Shown here: positions 9,464-19,390 of the stretch, piece by piece
Position numbering within the stretch: the first letter of the stretch is position 1
Layout: each line of letters starts with the position of its first letter
Source: Chara braunii
Taxonomy: Eukaryota; Streptophyta; Charophyceae; Charales; Characeae
DNA length: 23,294 nt
Assembly: GCA_003427395.1 (NCBI GenBank)
Contig: BFEA01000079.1
Coordinates: 2,937,127-2,960,420, forward strand
Direction: 5' to 3'
Translations under genes and position numbers: made by a program
The notes under the pieces: model-generated
The model's database searches: none
What the model was told of the DNA's origin: nothing
The model's input: the letters and a program-made list of their open reading frames with translations, nothing else

Positions 9464-11024
9464 GTTTTCTTACGGAGCAAGCTCTCGGCGATCCTCTGCT
9501 GGTGCCACAGTGTCATATCTCAACGATCCGACAAGTTCATCACCCGCGGCTCAATCCGGACCTTCGGCGACTTGCGCAATTCTTCTGTACCCAGGGAGTG
9601 TATGCAGCCACTGAGTTTCGCTTCGCAGGCAGTCCCCGAGCGGTTGTGTTGGCAGAAGCGGTAGCAGTTCATCGGCGATCGGCTTCTGGAATCAGCCACG
9701 TCTCTACGGTGGTCGCCTTCAGTGGCGACATCAGCACCATCAGCCCGCTGTGGCATACAACCATCAAGTCGTCGCTCCGGCTTTGGGCGTAGCAGTTGGG
9801 GTCGGAGTGGAATCGTTGGCTCACGCCCCACGGGGACAACCTTTTTCCCACGGACGGGGTCGACCTCGACGGTATCCGAACCTTCCAGCACGAACCGGCG
9901 GTGGTGCTCCCGGAACTCATCCCCTTCCCCCATCCTCAATGAACCCATCCCCGATCTCCACTTTCGACCTCCCCTCCTTCTTTCCCACCTTCTGGCAGTC
10001 CGGAATCCATACGCACCTCTCCTTTTGTCTGGAATCACTCGCTGTCCCCCTCCTTGATCCCCAACAGTGGAGGCGTTGGCGAGAACACTTCGTCGAGCTG
10101 TCAGTGTGCCTGGTTGGAGTAAAGGTCACGTGGACACGACACAGGGATCACCGCCAGTGGGCCGAGTAACTCGAGCTGCTTATCATCCAGGCGTGGCGAA
10201 CAGAAACTGAGGGCGATCTGCTCGGATTCCTTTTCGGATCAGTGCGGCCCAATCATCGCCAACTGATTGTGCAGGAGCTAACGGTCCCCCTTGCGCAACT
10301 GGCTGACGATCTCCCACTTGAGATCGTCTCGCAGAGCGACGACAGCCCAGTCCCACACGTTCTCACGCGGACCTTGGCGCCATATCTGCAGTGGTCGGCG
10401 TGCTTGGAGGAACCGGGAAGCGGCCGCAACCCACCGTCATGGCGCGGCTATCTGGATCCGCACGAAATAGTCGACCTCACCTTCTTTCAGGATCGAACGG
10501 CCTCCGAGAACGAGGAAGAAGAGATAGAAGCAGAAGAAGAAAGCTCGGACAAAGAAGAAGCCGAAGAAGAGGCCGACGAGGAAGAAACTCCCGAAGAAGG
10601 GAGTTACAGTGAGCACAGCGAAGGCGAACAAAGTGAGGAGGAGGAGGAAGAGGAACAAGGTGACGACGAAGAAGAAGATCAGGAGGAGCTGGAAGAGTCG
10701 GAGTGGGAAGGATTCGAGGAGGAAGTGCGTGACGAGGCTCGGGCCCAGGCCCAGGCGCAGAAGAGGGAAGAGATCGCGGTCGGGAAGCGACAGTTGGAAT
10801 TCGCCAGCACAGCCGGTCAGCCGCGCACTAACGATCCGGCCCGAGATCCAGAGCCACCTAAGCCCGAGGATGGAGAGAAAGCTGCCGAGACTTCAGCCGC
10901 ACCAGCAAGACGGCGACGAAGCCGATCACCCTCCCCCCCCGCCCCCGATCGCCCACCAACTCGTCCACGTACCGATGCGGGTCATCGGGCTTCATCCCCG
11001 GTCGTTATCCCGCTGTCCCCTTGA
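9460..11024 (+). pseudogene. ORF3 of the LTR element: unknown protein with acidic and Arg/Ser-rich tail
   Basis: This sense-strand ORF follows integrase through an ATGA overlap (ATG 9460-9462). It begins MSFLTEQALGDPLLVPQ and stays protein-like for about 110 residues. It then needs one or two frame shifts between about 9720 and 10030. A TAA lies at 10167-10169, after which the same frame reads LELLIIQAWRTETEGDLLG and stays open to 11024. The C-terminal half has a long Glu/Asp run (about 10500-10740) and then a basic ARRRRSRSPSPP segment ending in Pro-rich sequence. I see no signal peptide, membrane segment or fusion-like feature, so despite its env-like position it does not look like an envelope. 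It matches no family I know. Chromatin or RNA binding is only a guess from composition. Confidence 0.6.
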
Positions 11025-11283
11025 CCACCTCTCTTTCCGCCAGATTTCTACTCGCGTCACCTTCCCCAACAATCCCTTCCCCATTGATACCTTTCGCTTT
11101 TTCTACAATACCCGCCTCGCTGTCACTGTTCATCCCCACCCTTCCACCCGATGCGCCCTCCCTGTCTTCTGCCTCCATATCCTTTTCCTTAGTGCCGCGT
11201 GGCGAGGCCACAATATGATCGAGGTATACTGCATGATTACGGGGACTATCCCCGCATGCGAGAACCACGATCACTTCCGCGCG

Positions 11284-11292
11284 NCCCTTTTN
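11284..11292. other. Two undetermined bases (N) in the ORF3 downstream region
   Basis: N occurs at 11284 and 11292, eight bases apart. Isolated single Ns inside otherwise continuous sequence suggest low-quality or polymorphic consensus positions, consistent with collapsed repeat copies. They interrupt the reading frame discussed for 10609-11502. Confidence 0.95.
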
Positions 11293-11664
11293 CGAACCTT
11301 TACCACCCTCTACCCTGACTACCTCACGTCCCTCCCCCATACAGGCAACCAATTCCCCCGCTTTCACCGGATCGTTCGCTATCAGGAACTTCCGGAGACG
11401 GTGGCCGGAATGGAGAGCTTCCTTCCCCCGTTACCCATCAACCCTCCCCCTCGCCACCCCTCCATGTACCGTCTCCCCTTTCCCCTCCCCGGCGCTCGCT
11501 GATGTATGACTGATGGACACGCGTCATGACGACGACACGAGTAATCCCCTCCTTGGATTGTTGATGACCCTCCCTGAGGAATTAGTAGTAGAATTGTGTT
11601 GACACGATTGGACGACGTCCACACTCCTTCGAACGGTAAGTGGCATCATTGACACGTGTCAACA

Positions 11665-11682
11665 AGCAAGCAGGAGCTTGCT
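11665..11682. repeat. Perfect 7-bp hairpin before the 3' LTR
   Basis: AGCAAGC, loop AGGA, GCTTGCT. It ends 28 bases before the 3' LTR. It could be a structured element in the transcript near plus-strand priming, but no function is shown. Confidence 0.6.
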
Positions 11683-11697
11683 AATATTGGAACCCCC

Positions 11698-11717
11698 TGG
11701 GCGTCACATATGTGACG
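11698..11717. repeat. Copy of the LTR terminus abutting the 3' LTR, forming a 16-bp palindrome
   Basis: TGGGCGTCACA at 11698-11708 is identical to the last 11 bases of the 3' LTR (14128-14138). It is followed by TA and then the LTR start TGTGACG. The result is the perfect palindrome CGTCACATATGTGACG at 11702-11717. This resembles an LTR end joined to an LTR start. Where a polypurine tract is expected the sequence is instead GGAACCCCCTGGGCG. Confidence 0.8.
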
Positions 11718-14138
11718 AACCGATTTCCGCACTGCGCGATTTCCTGCGCGATTGCGATGAGGGGTCCTAATCTGGGAACGTTGGGCCAATTACGAGAGAT
11801 TGGGATCGGTGGGAAATTGCATCAGTACCCTCGTTTCTTCGTCTTTTTCGTTGCCTCTTTTCATCGGTGGGGTTCGCAACTGGGCGTGTCCCGAGATGGG
11901 TGATTGATTGGTCGGATGGCTGGCGCGCCGCTAAGCGCACGATTAATAAATGTTAACGTCATTTCTTTTTGGTTCGGTTTCGGAACTTTTGGGCGCGGAC
12001 ATCGCGCGGGAATTTGCTTCGTTCTTTTTTTATTTTCTTTTTGAATTCTTTTTCAATTTTTGGTCGAGCCTCGATGGCTCTCGGAATTTCGGACTTTCCT
12101 GTACTTTTGCTTTTTCGCATTAGTTAGGAATTTAGGAATTTTGTAATTAGGACTTTCTTTTGTCGCGCGACGCCTTTTTGCTTATGCGCTTCTTTATGCG
12201 GCTGCAACGGAATTCTGATTAGTCGGTGCCTTTAATCGGGTGTGTAAATGTAATTTTGGGTTGGCGCCATTGTAACTGTATCTTTCTTCTTATGCGTCGT
12301 CTTTCCCGCCCTTCGTCTCTTTCTTTTTGGTACCCACGGTCTCCATGATCGGATCGATGCGTGGAGAGCGGCTACGTCCCCCACGCCGCGACCCGGTCAT
12401 ACAGAACGCAGGCGCTCCCTCTCTAATCTCCCTTCTAAGTCCTTGTAATTCCATGCTCTTCGTGCATGCATGCACGCTATAAATTCTGGCTTAACCAGCT
12501 GTTGGAAGTTCGGGGTTGCGCGATCAGAGAGAGTCGGCACACAAGCAAAGTAAGAGGTGAGTAGAGAAGGAGTCGGGCGACCCGACGAGCTGGTGCCAAA
12601 CGCGTGGGGTTGACGCGGGCGACGACAGACTGTGGGCGCCGGCGAACCTGACGGGTGCAGGAGGACTAAGCGGGGTGACGACTTCGTGGGTTGGTGCGCG
12701 ACGACGGACTGTCCGCATCGGAGAAGGAGAGAAAGGAAGAGAGAGTTGAGGTTGATGGACGTGGATTTGCTGTTTCTTTTACCTTTTCTCCCTCCTGTAT
12801 CGTGTATATAAATTTTGATTTCGGCTCCGGGTGACTTGGCCGTTTCTGTTTTTCGGAATCTAGACTTGGGTTTTTGCTCACATCTGTCTTCGCGATTTCC
12901 ATCTCAGATGCGTTGTGTGTGTATGTTGCTGAATGAATGGATATATGGATGCCATGTTCAGTTGCTTGCCTTTCTACCCGATCCTTGCTTTTTGTTTCTC
13001 GTATTGATGTACTCATATGAAGGATAGGAATTTTGCATAATCGTCAATGCTGTTTCCATTTTTGTTTATCTTTTGATTGAACTGTGGTGGTAATTGCACC
13101 TTGCATGCTCGAAAAAGTACGGAGTGATTAGGCAATCAAATGACTGGCCCTGCGAACGCCGCGCGAGGGCACGTGTAAACACGACCTGATCTGCGCATTT
13201 ACACGTACCCCCGGACGTCGATTCGTCAATTCCAAAGGGATCGTCGATTGCAGAAATACTGTCTGATTGGATACGGTCAACCAGGGTCTGCGACGGAGCA
13301 ATCATCCCGTGCGAACACGCGTAAGCGCGACTTGATTCGCGCAGCCCGCACGTGCTCGCACGTGGTGATCGCCATCGGCAAAGACCCGCCCTTAGGCATC
13401 TCGTAGCTCTGCGATGACATAATGACGTGCTCAGAGAGCTCAGAGTCGTTGTTGTACGACCCGGACTACTTCACCCCTTGGATAGATGAAATCCTCCGAC
13501 AGAGATATCCCTGCCCAACCGAGAACCGACTGTGTCCTAGGGAGTTTCACTGAGCCACCACTAGCGACCCCCGGTGCTCTGATTTCCCCACTCAGGAACA
13601 CACCCACTACTTCACCTACCTCGGATTCGTCGTTATCTCCACCAGCTTCCCTCCCTTCCGTCTTCTTCCTCCGTATCACCAACTCAGTGCCGTCCCGTGG
13701 GAGGCCATAGCCCCCTACTGGCCCAGTACACCCTGTGGAAATTGCCGACGATGCGGCGATCAGAGGACCCCGGAATTCCGGAGGCCTAATCCAAACATGC
13801 GACGACCGCCGCCACGTGGCAACTTTCGACGGCCTGACTCATCGGAACCCCACCCACCTCCGAGGGACCTTCCAGCGAACTGCCGTCCTCGGCACCAATG
13901 GCTCGCCCGGCCTTGAATGACCCGCGCATACCATTTGCCTTATGACCAGAGGCTATCCGCCCTCCCTCGCCCAATTGCCCTCGTGCCCCCGAAAAACCCT
14001 GCCGCAGGAGATCTCAGTTCTGACCTGGGACTCCACCCCCACTTTCCCAAAAATCCTTGGCACACCCCTTTTCGCAATTCAAGGCCCACATCCTACTCCG
14101 ATCAGGAAGTCGCGCTGGGCGTGAGGTTGGGCGTCACA
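11711..14138 (+). repeat. 3' long terminal repeat
   Basis: This is a direct copy of the 5' LTR. It begins TGTGACG and ends CGTCACA, a perfect 7-bp terminal inverted repeat with the canonical TG...CA ends, which fixes its edges at 11711 and 14138. TATA-like boxes are conserved at 12477-12484 and 12805-12813. Compared with the 5' copy it has a short insert near 12828-12844 (around GGGTGACTTGGCCG), a short insert near 13028-13037, and lacks about 20 bases near 12488. It directly abuts LINE ORF2 sequence on its right. Confidence 0.92.
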
Positions 14139-15298
14139 GTTGTCCAGCGGGCTGGCCAGTCGAAGCTTTCTTTGAGTTTGAGAGACAGAAGATTTTCCTT
14201 GCCGATTATTGGCTCAGTTTCCCATTCTTCCACTTTACGAACTTGATTTGTGTTTACTCCAGTTACCTTCCACAATACATTGGTTGTTAGCTCTCTCTCA
14301 GGCTTGTACCACAACCCGGGATGATCTGCTTTCGTATGTGAGAGCAGGTCCTTCCATTCTTTGGGAATGGCTTAAATTAGTTGGATCCTTCTCTGTTCCA
14401 CTAAGTTGAGTCGTCCTAACTTAACCCTCAGGTCCTGTTCACTGAGCCAGTCATTGGACTCCTCGTTCAACAGATCTTCAACTCTCACTGGCAGTACCCC
14501 TCTCTCGATCCGTTTTCTCCCAAACGTTCCTTTGGCGTTAGAGGTCAGGAACATGGTCCCCGACTGGTCCGTTATCCTCTCATTTTCGAATATGGGTTGT
14601 CTTAAAACCTCACTTCTAGAAGAAGGGTTTGTCAGTGACCGTGGTCTGATTCTTTCCCATGCAGCCCAGATGTTTGTCCAGAATTCAGATTTGGGTCTCC
14701 GCCTAGTGTAAGGGGGTAGCATGGCACACAACCATACATCCGATGGTCGAGACAGATTCCAGTTATCACTTCGAATTTGTTCTGCCATCAGCACCCAGTC
14801 CCTTGTGTCTGTGTCTAGTGCCGCTTTAACAAGCCATTTGACCAGGAGTGCCTGAATCTGATCCTCAGGGTCAAGAATTTCAAGGCCTCCTTAATCCTTT
14901 AGCATACATACCGATTTCCATGCTACCTTTGTGATGAAGGATTCCCCTTGTTCCGTCGATGGTTTCCACAGTTGCCTTGCCGCAGCCCGTCGGATTGACT
15001 TGTGGGCTTGTGCTCCCAGTCCCTTTACAAATCCAGCGAACTACAGCTGGGAAAAGGACATAATAGTTATAACCAGTGCTCGCCCGAATAATGACAGTGA
15101 CATTATGTTTACCAGTCTTTTCATACTTGTTGCCACTCTTTCCACTAAGATCGCGTCCTGTAGCCTCGCCGTTCTCGTCAAGGAGATATGGACGCCCAGG
15201 AAGCGTTCCGCTGTGTTTCTGCAAGGACTCTCTTCATTCCCCATGAAACCGTCAACTCGTGTATCGTAGGAAGGATATAGACCGATTTGTTCTAATTG
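14139..15298 (-). pseudogene. LINE ORF2 C-terminal part (after the RT palm), truncated at the LTR
   Basis: Read on the - strand from 15298: LYPSYDTRVDGFMGNEESP, then NTAERFLGVHIS, the conserved RT connection in which LINEs have a (R/Y)LG(V/I) motif, and then SLFGRALVI. Frame changes near 15220-15040 lead into the thumb and linker (YYVLFPAVVRWICKG). The 14372-14794 part reads WNLSRPSDVWLCAMLP and FWTNIWAAWERIRP. The final stretch reads KESFDWPARWTT and then meets the LTR end CGTCACA (in + orientation). No zf-RVT or RNase H is left. Several shifts make it non-functional. Assignment rests on RT-connection motifs and position, and is weaker for the last 500 bases. Confidence 0.75.
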
Positions 15299-16100
15299 AT
15301 AGATGCCTCAGATGAACCGACGAAGGCCAAGGGGCAAATGACACTAAGTAAATCGCCAGGAGAGGATGGGTTACCAGTGGAGTTCTACTCAACATTCTGG
15401 CCCGAACTTGGCCCAGGATTGCTTAAGATTTATAATGATATTCTAATTGGTAAACCCTTGGCAACTGGAATGACTAAAGGTATCATATCCTTGATGTATA
15501 AAAAAGGTAAAAAACATGAAATAAGAAACTGGCGTCCAATTACCCTGCTCAATGTGTCATATAAACTCTTGGCTAAAACGCTAGCAATCAGGCTTGGACT
15601 GTTCCTACCTAAATTGGTGGGACCGGAACAAGGCGCTTTTGTCAAGGGACACTCCATCTTCGACAATATCATCACGGCGGTAGAAGATCTAGAATTAATT
15701 AGTGCAAGTAACATGAACATAGTAATGCTGACATTAGACCGTGAAAAAGCCTATGACAAAGTAGGCTGGTCTTTTGTAGAAGTTACCCCGAAACACATGA
15801 ACCTCGGCCCGCAGTTTTTGAGATGGGTGTTTGCACTATACACTCAGGCAACTGCGGTTGTCATGGTCAATGAGAAAATATCATCCATATTTAAACTAAC
15901 TAGATCACTGAGGCAAGGATGCCCCTTTTCACCACTACTATTTGTACTCCAAATAGAAGTGCTACAAAATAATATAAAAACTAATCCGAGAATCAGAAGC
16001 CTGACTGTGGGGGGTCACCAGTGCAAAGGTGGAGCACTGGCAGATGATCGACTAACAATATGTGTCAACTCTACTACAGATGTAACAGAACTTCACTCCA
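15296..16100 (+). pseudogene. LINE RT fingers and palm, inverted relative to the rest of the element
   Basis: On the + strand the translation begins IDASDEPTKAKGQ and includes SPGEDGLPVEFYSTFWPELG, NWRPITLLNVSYKLLAKTLA, PEQGAFVKGHSIFDNI, LTLDREKAYDKVGW (motif A Asp), LRQGCPFSPLLF and ALADD (motif C, where Y/F-A-D-D is usual). These are the ordered fingers-palm motifs of a LINE RT, uninterrupted by stops for about 265 residues. The parts on either side (pre-RT at 16093-16326, connection at 15041-15298) read on the - strand and are exactly those expected before and after it. RT primes on nicked target DNA and copies LINE RNA. The inversion makes the ORF unreadable. Confidence 0.92.
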
Positions 16101-17517
16101 TCCGATTAACATTCTCTGAGTCCAAGTCTTCTCTTTCCATTTGAGTCAAGGTCACTTTGGTCGCTTCCCAAAATGAAGAGAAGTTCCCAAATTGTGGGTC
16201 AGCTTCTAATAGTGGTCTCCTTGATGTTAGAATGTCCTGAAAATAGATTCTGGTATGTTCACATATCCCCTCTAAGGTTTCGGCCATAGGGGTCTGCCTT
16301 GAGAAGGGATGTTCCAGCCTTTTCATCGGAGTGTGTTTCCTTGTTGGTAGAAGTCTTTGAAATTGTTCCTTAGTGACCCTGTCTGCTGTGATTAATTTTT
16401 TAATTTTAGCTCTTTCTGTCTATTCTTCGATTTTTTTAACTTGAATGGCTTCCCATCGATTCATGTATTCAGCCCTTTTCATTAGCCAATAGGCTTCCGA
16501 GATAGGGTGACTGTTTGCGTTCTTTTTTGCATCCATAATCAATGATAGATATTTGTGTTCTTCCTTTTTCTTTTGATAGGCATTAATTTTGGAAAGTACA
16601 CTCAGGTCCTTGGATATTACTCTTAGGCCTGCGTCGTACCATTCCGCTTCGGTTTCAAAAAATTCCTTGGCTTGTTCCCAGTTTGCTATTTGATCTTTGA
16701 CCCAGGCTCGAACCCCCTCCTCCTTCAAAATGAAGGTGTTGAGTCTGAAGAAGCCCGGACCCCTCTCCGCTGCTGTGGAGCGGTGTATGGAGGCTAAGAC
16801 CGGATTGTGATCAGATAGTAAGTCCGGAATGACATCTGCCTTGGAGAGGAGAGTCCAAATTGACTGATCTAGCATGAAAATATCTAGTCTTTTTCTTATA
16901 GTTGGTGAGTTTTGCGTTAACTGTGACGCGAACCATGTGTAACCATTATCACTAGGGTGTGATTGTGTGTACGGATCAACAAAGTCCAGGCTCTCCATGA
17001 AGGAGGCCAGCAGGATTGTGTCCATTCTGATCCTGTCTGAGGTTGGAGAGTCCAGTCCAAGATTAAGGATCGTGTTCCAGTCCCCTCCTAACACCAGGTT
17101 GGAGGAGTTTGGTACCATTGAGGGTAGTTTGTGAGGAATTTCAATCTTTCTTTATATTCCGAGGGGGTGTATACATTCATGAAGGTCCAACACACCTCAT
17201 CTATCTGGACCTTGATCCAGATGTATCTGCCCCATATGTCCACATACTCGTCAACAAGCTCATGATTAAGATCTTTGTGTAGCAGTATTGTTACTCCTCC
17301 ACGCGTGTCCTGTGCGGGGGACCACCATTGTGGTCCATCTCACCAGCGACCAAGGGAGGAAATCTTGTTTGAGTTTAATTTTGTTTTTTGAAGAATTATC
17401 ACATTTGCTTTATTTTCGTGGATCCAAGACTTGAGTCTGATTTCTTGAAGCGACGGTTTGTGTCTTCGAGTCCTCTAACATTCTAGGTAGCGACTTGAGC
17501 TCAGGTTTGAGCACCAT
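16093..17517 (-). pseudogene. LINE ORF2 N-terminus: APE endonuclease and pre-RT region
   Basis: On the - strand the start contains NVRGLEDTNRRFK (preceded by a TAG at 17485-17483), then NVIILQKTKL, TRGGVTILLHKDLNHE, WTFMNVYTPSEY, LVLGGDWNTI, NGYTWF, RKRLDIFML and DLLSDHNPVLAS. These are the ordered motifs of AP-endonuclease-like LINE nucleases (N.RGL, QETK, GGDWN/F, YTW, RLD, SDH). The usual catalytic Glu of QETK is Lys (codon 17385-17387). From 16420 leftwards a charged connector (KKIEE end) leads, after a stop and shift, to FKRLEHPFSRQ-type pre-RT sequence ending MEREDLDSE next to the inverted RT. The protein would nick target DNA. At least three shifts or stops break it. Confidence 0.9.
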
Positions 17518-17581
17518 TGTCTACTGCTGAGCCTGTCAAGGACTGGATACGGCCCATGTGTGCCCCGCTTGAGGCACCTGG

Positions 17582-18749
17582 TCATACAAAGGTTTTACCT
17601 TTTTTTGTTGTTTCCAGCTCTGTCTTCCCAGGCCAAGGTTCTTTGAGCATCTTCCTGAAATGTGGTGAGAGGAAGTTCTTCGTTGGTGGAATTCCCTTGT
17701 GAATGTCAGCAACAAATCTGGGGTGAAGTCCGTCTTCCAATTGCAAGGAATCCAACTCCACTGCATGAGGGTTGGTTAGGTGCTGCAGAGGAACCCAAGA
17801 GACCCCGCCTGTCTAAGTTCCTCTGCAGCTGCTGAGGAGAGCCTTGTCTCCAAGATGGGCACAAAGATCAGATACATTGCACCTGAGTTGCCGACCAGTA
17901 TGCGACGTTCAAGCTTATACCCCTTCATCATGCGCACCGGAGGTTTGTCCAACAGCAGTTTCTTGGCTTTGTCCACAATAGCGAGATCTGACGGGGTTCC
18001 CACTTCATCTGAGGGAAGGACTGGCAACGCTTTCCTTACATTGCCTACGTCAATGGTGAGGCAGAGAATGTCCGCCGCCGTTGACACGCAAATGAGAGGA
18101 AGAATTCTCCTTGTAACTTTATCTTTGTTATCTGTTGGTAAGGTTTTGACTATGCTGTTTACCGCTTTTTGGCCTGCAGACGGCTCACCAGTGGCCTGGG
18201 GATGATCCTGTTTCTGGTTCTGCTTAGGGGTCTTCCTTACAAGCTCTGGGGAGGAATCTGATAATTCCTTGCAGTCCCTCTCATCTGGGCCGTGGCCTGT
18301 TCTGCGTTGTTTGAAGGGGGATTCGGTTCTCTTGCTTGGGATGAAAGACGAGGAGACCGGTGATTCCGGCGAGGGTACTGTTGTTTTGGCACTGGAAGAA
18401 CTGGGTTTCATCTCAGTACTTCGCAGTACTTTCACATTCATGACCTTCACCGAGCCCTGTTGCCGCAGTGTTGCAAGAACCTCCTGCACAGGGCTGGAGT
18501 CTGACAACTTTGTGTCTTGCCGACCTCCTGTTCCTCCCTGATCAGGGGAGAAGACTTTGTTCTCGGATAGAGAAGTGAATGACTTAGATGCAACTAGTTC
18601 GGTACCAATTGTCCCGTTGGAGTCTGACACTGGTTTCGCTCCAGACCTTTTTGGTGTTCCGTGTTCAGACCGAGACCTGGACGGCATGGGGGATAGTGAA
18701 CGAGAATGGATAGGGGAAGAGGTCGGGGAGGGAGTGGGTGAGGGTGAGG
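17582..18749 (-). pseudogene. LINE ORF1 C-terminal part
   Basis: Read on the - strand from the N at 18750: a Ser/Pro/Arg-rich stretch (SPSPTPSPTSSPIHSRS), then a long hydrophilic region rich in Ser, Pro, Lys and Thr. From about 18120 down there is a more ordered segment (LICVSTAADILCLTIDVGN, GYKLERRILVGNSGAMYLIF). A shift at the TAA at 17776-17778 continues as NPHAVELDSLQLEDGLHP and ends at a TGA at 17582-17584, 65 bases before the ORF2 start region. It is stop-free from 18749 to 17779. Assignment to ORF1 is by position next to ORF2 and by continuation of the basic, Gly/Ser-rich style of the N-terminal part. No named domain was recognised. Confidence 0.6.
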
Positions 18750-18750
18750 N
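18750..18750. other. Undetermined base (N) at a probable assembly join
   Basis: A single N separates LINE ORF1 coding sequence from a pure (GA)n run. Together with the adapter at 20186-20223 it marks the other edge of the non-LINE segment and probably reflects gap closing over a simple repeat. Confidence 0.9.

Positions 18751-18813
<63 letters not shown>
18751..18813. repeat. (AG)n microsatellite, about 31 repeats
   Basis: This is a pure AG dinucleotide run directly after the N. Its exact length is unreliable in short-read assembly. The Arg-Glu or Ser-Leu repeats it gives in translation should not be taken as protein. Confidence 0.97.
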
Positions 18814-18818
<5 letters not shown>

Positions 18819-19274
18819 CAGGCAGGCAGGCAAGCAAGCAAGCTGGACACAGGACAGATGAACAGAGGGACAAGCGGGGTGGACAGGTGGACGGATGAAT
18901 GCATGGACATACAGATGGATGGGCGGCTGGAGACTCTCCCCAAATATTCAATGCAAACAGTTCCAAACCCTCATCCTCCCACCCTCGTGCTGCCCCTTTC
19001 TGCCCCCTCCCCTGTTTCTGTGCCATGGAAATACCCACAATTTTTATGATTCCAGAACCTCATTCCATATACCCCCAAAACTTCCATAGTTTCGTAACAT
19101 CCCAATAACCCAGAAAGCAAACAAGACTGTGACAAGGGACAGGCTCACTCTTCTTCTCATTGACCATCTACGTAATCCCCATTGTTTCTCCTCCCTCCTC
19201 TTTTTCCTCCCCTAGCTTCTTGGCATCCGTACAGCCCAGAAAGCACACCCGATGTAACAGGGAATGACTTCTTC

Positions 19275-19390
19275 TTGCTTTTCGTCTTCTACTGCTTCCA
19301 CTACTACGACTCCTAGTACTTGCTTTTCCTCTTCTCCTGCTTCTACTACTACGACGACTACTACTTGCTTTCCTTCTTCGTCCTCATCTT
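19275..19390 (+). repeat. 45-bp imperfect tandem repeat, about 2.5 copies
   Basis: Units start at 19275, 19320 and 19365 with TTGCTTT and share TCTTCT...CTGCTTC.ACTACTACGAC. The third unit drifts into a CTTCTTCGTCC-rich stretch. The period is a multiple of three, giving a 15-residue Cys-Phe-Ser-rich repeat in one frame, but the pyrimidine bias suggests simple-sequence expansion rather than protein selection. Confidence 0.75.

Larger units (their letters stand above)
11025..11710 (+). other. ORF3 downstream region and pre-LTR segment
   Basis: A second + frame is open from 10609 to 11502. From about 11205 to 11415 its translation is protein-like (for example LYPDYLTSLPHTGNQFPRFH), so ORF3 may once have extended into it through a shift, or this may be a fourth reading segment. 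Two undetermined bases (11284 and 11292) fall inside it. After 11502 no coding is apparent. The last 60 bases before the LTR contain a 10-bp palindrome GACACGTGTC (11651-11660) and a 7-bp hairpin, but no clear purine-rich tract next to the LTR. Confidence 0.45.
959..14138 (+). mobile_element. Complete but decayed Ty3/gypsy LTR retrotransposon
   Basis: Two direct repeats of about 2.4 kb (959 to about 3364, and 11711-14138) flank a gag-pol region with domains in the order CCHC knuckle, protease, RT, RNase H, integrase. RT before integrase is the Ty3/gypsy (Metaviridae) order. A Met-tRNA-like primer site follows the 5' LTR. Extra features are a PHD-type finger between RNase H and integrase and a third ORF after integrase. 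The coding region has at least twelve in-frame stops and several frameshifts, so the copy cannot encode its proteins. In three 60-base blocks compared by eye the LTRs differ at about 4 positions per block, mostly transitions, so insertion is not recent. I see no perfect 5-bp target duplication: the left flank ends GGCTG and the right flank begins GTTGT. Confidence 0.93.

Noticed and set aside
10437-10658. Antisense hydrophobic ORF (MFLFLLLLTLF...)
   Set aside because: It is the complement of the Glu/Lys-rich ORF3 tract. Leu/Phe richness is a by-product of GAA/GAG codons.
9460-11024. ORF3 as an envelope gene
   Set aside because: No signal peptide, transmembrane segment or glycoprotein-like Cys pattern. 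It is dominated by acidic and Arg/Ser-Pro sequence.
17776-19038. A single 420-residue - strand protein across the (AG)n run
   Set aside because: It joins LINE ORF1 sequence to the interposed segment through a dinucleotide repeat and an N. Only the part below 18750 is supported as LINE-derived.
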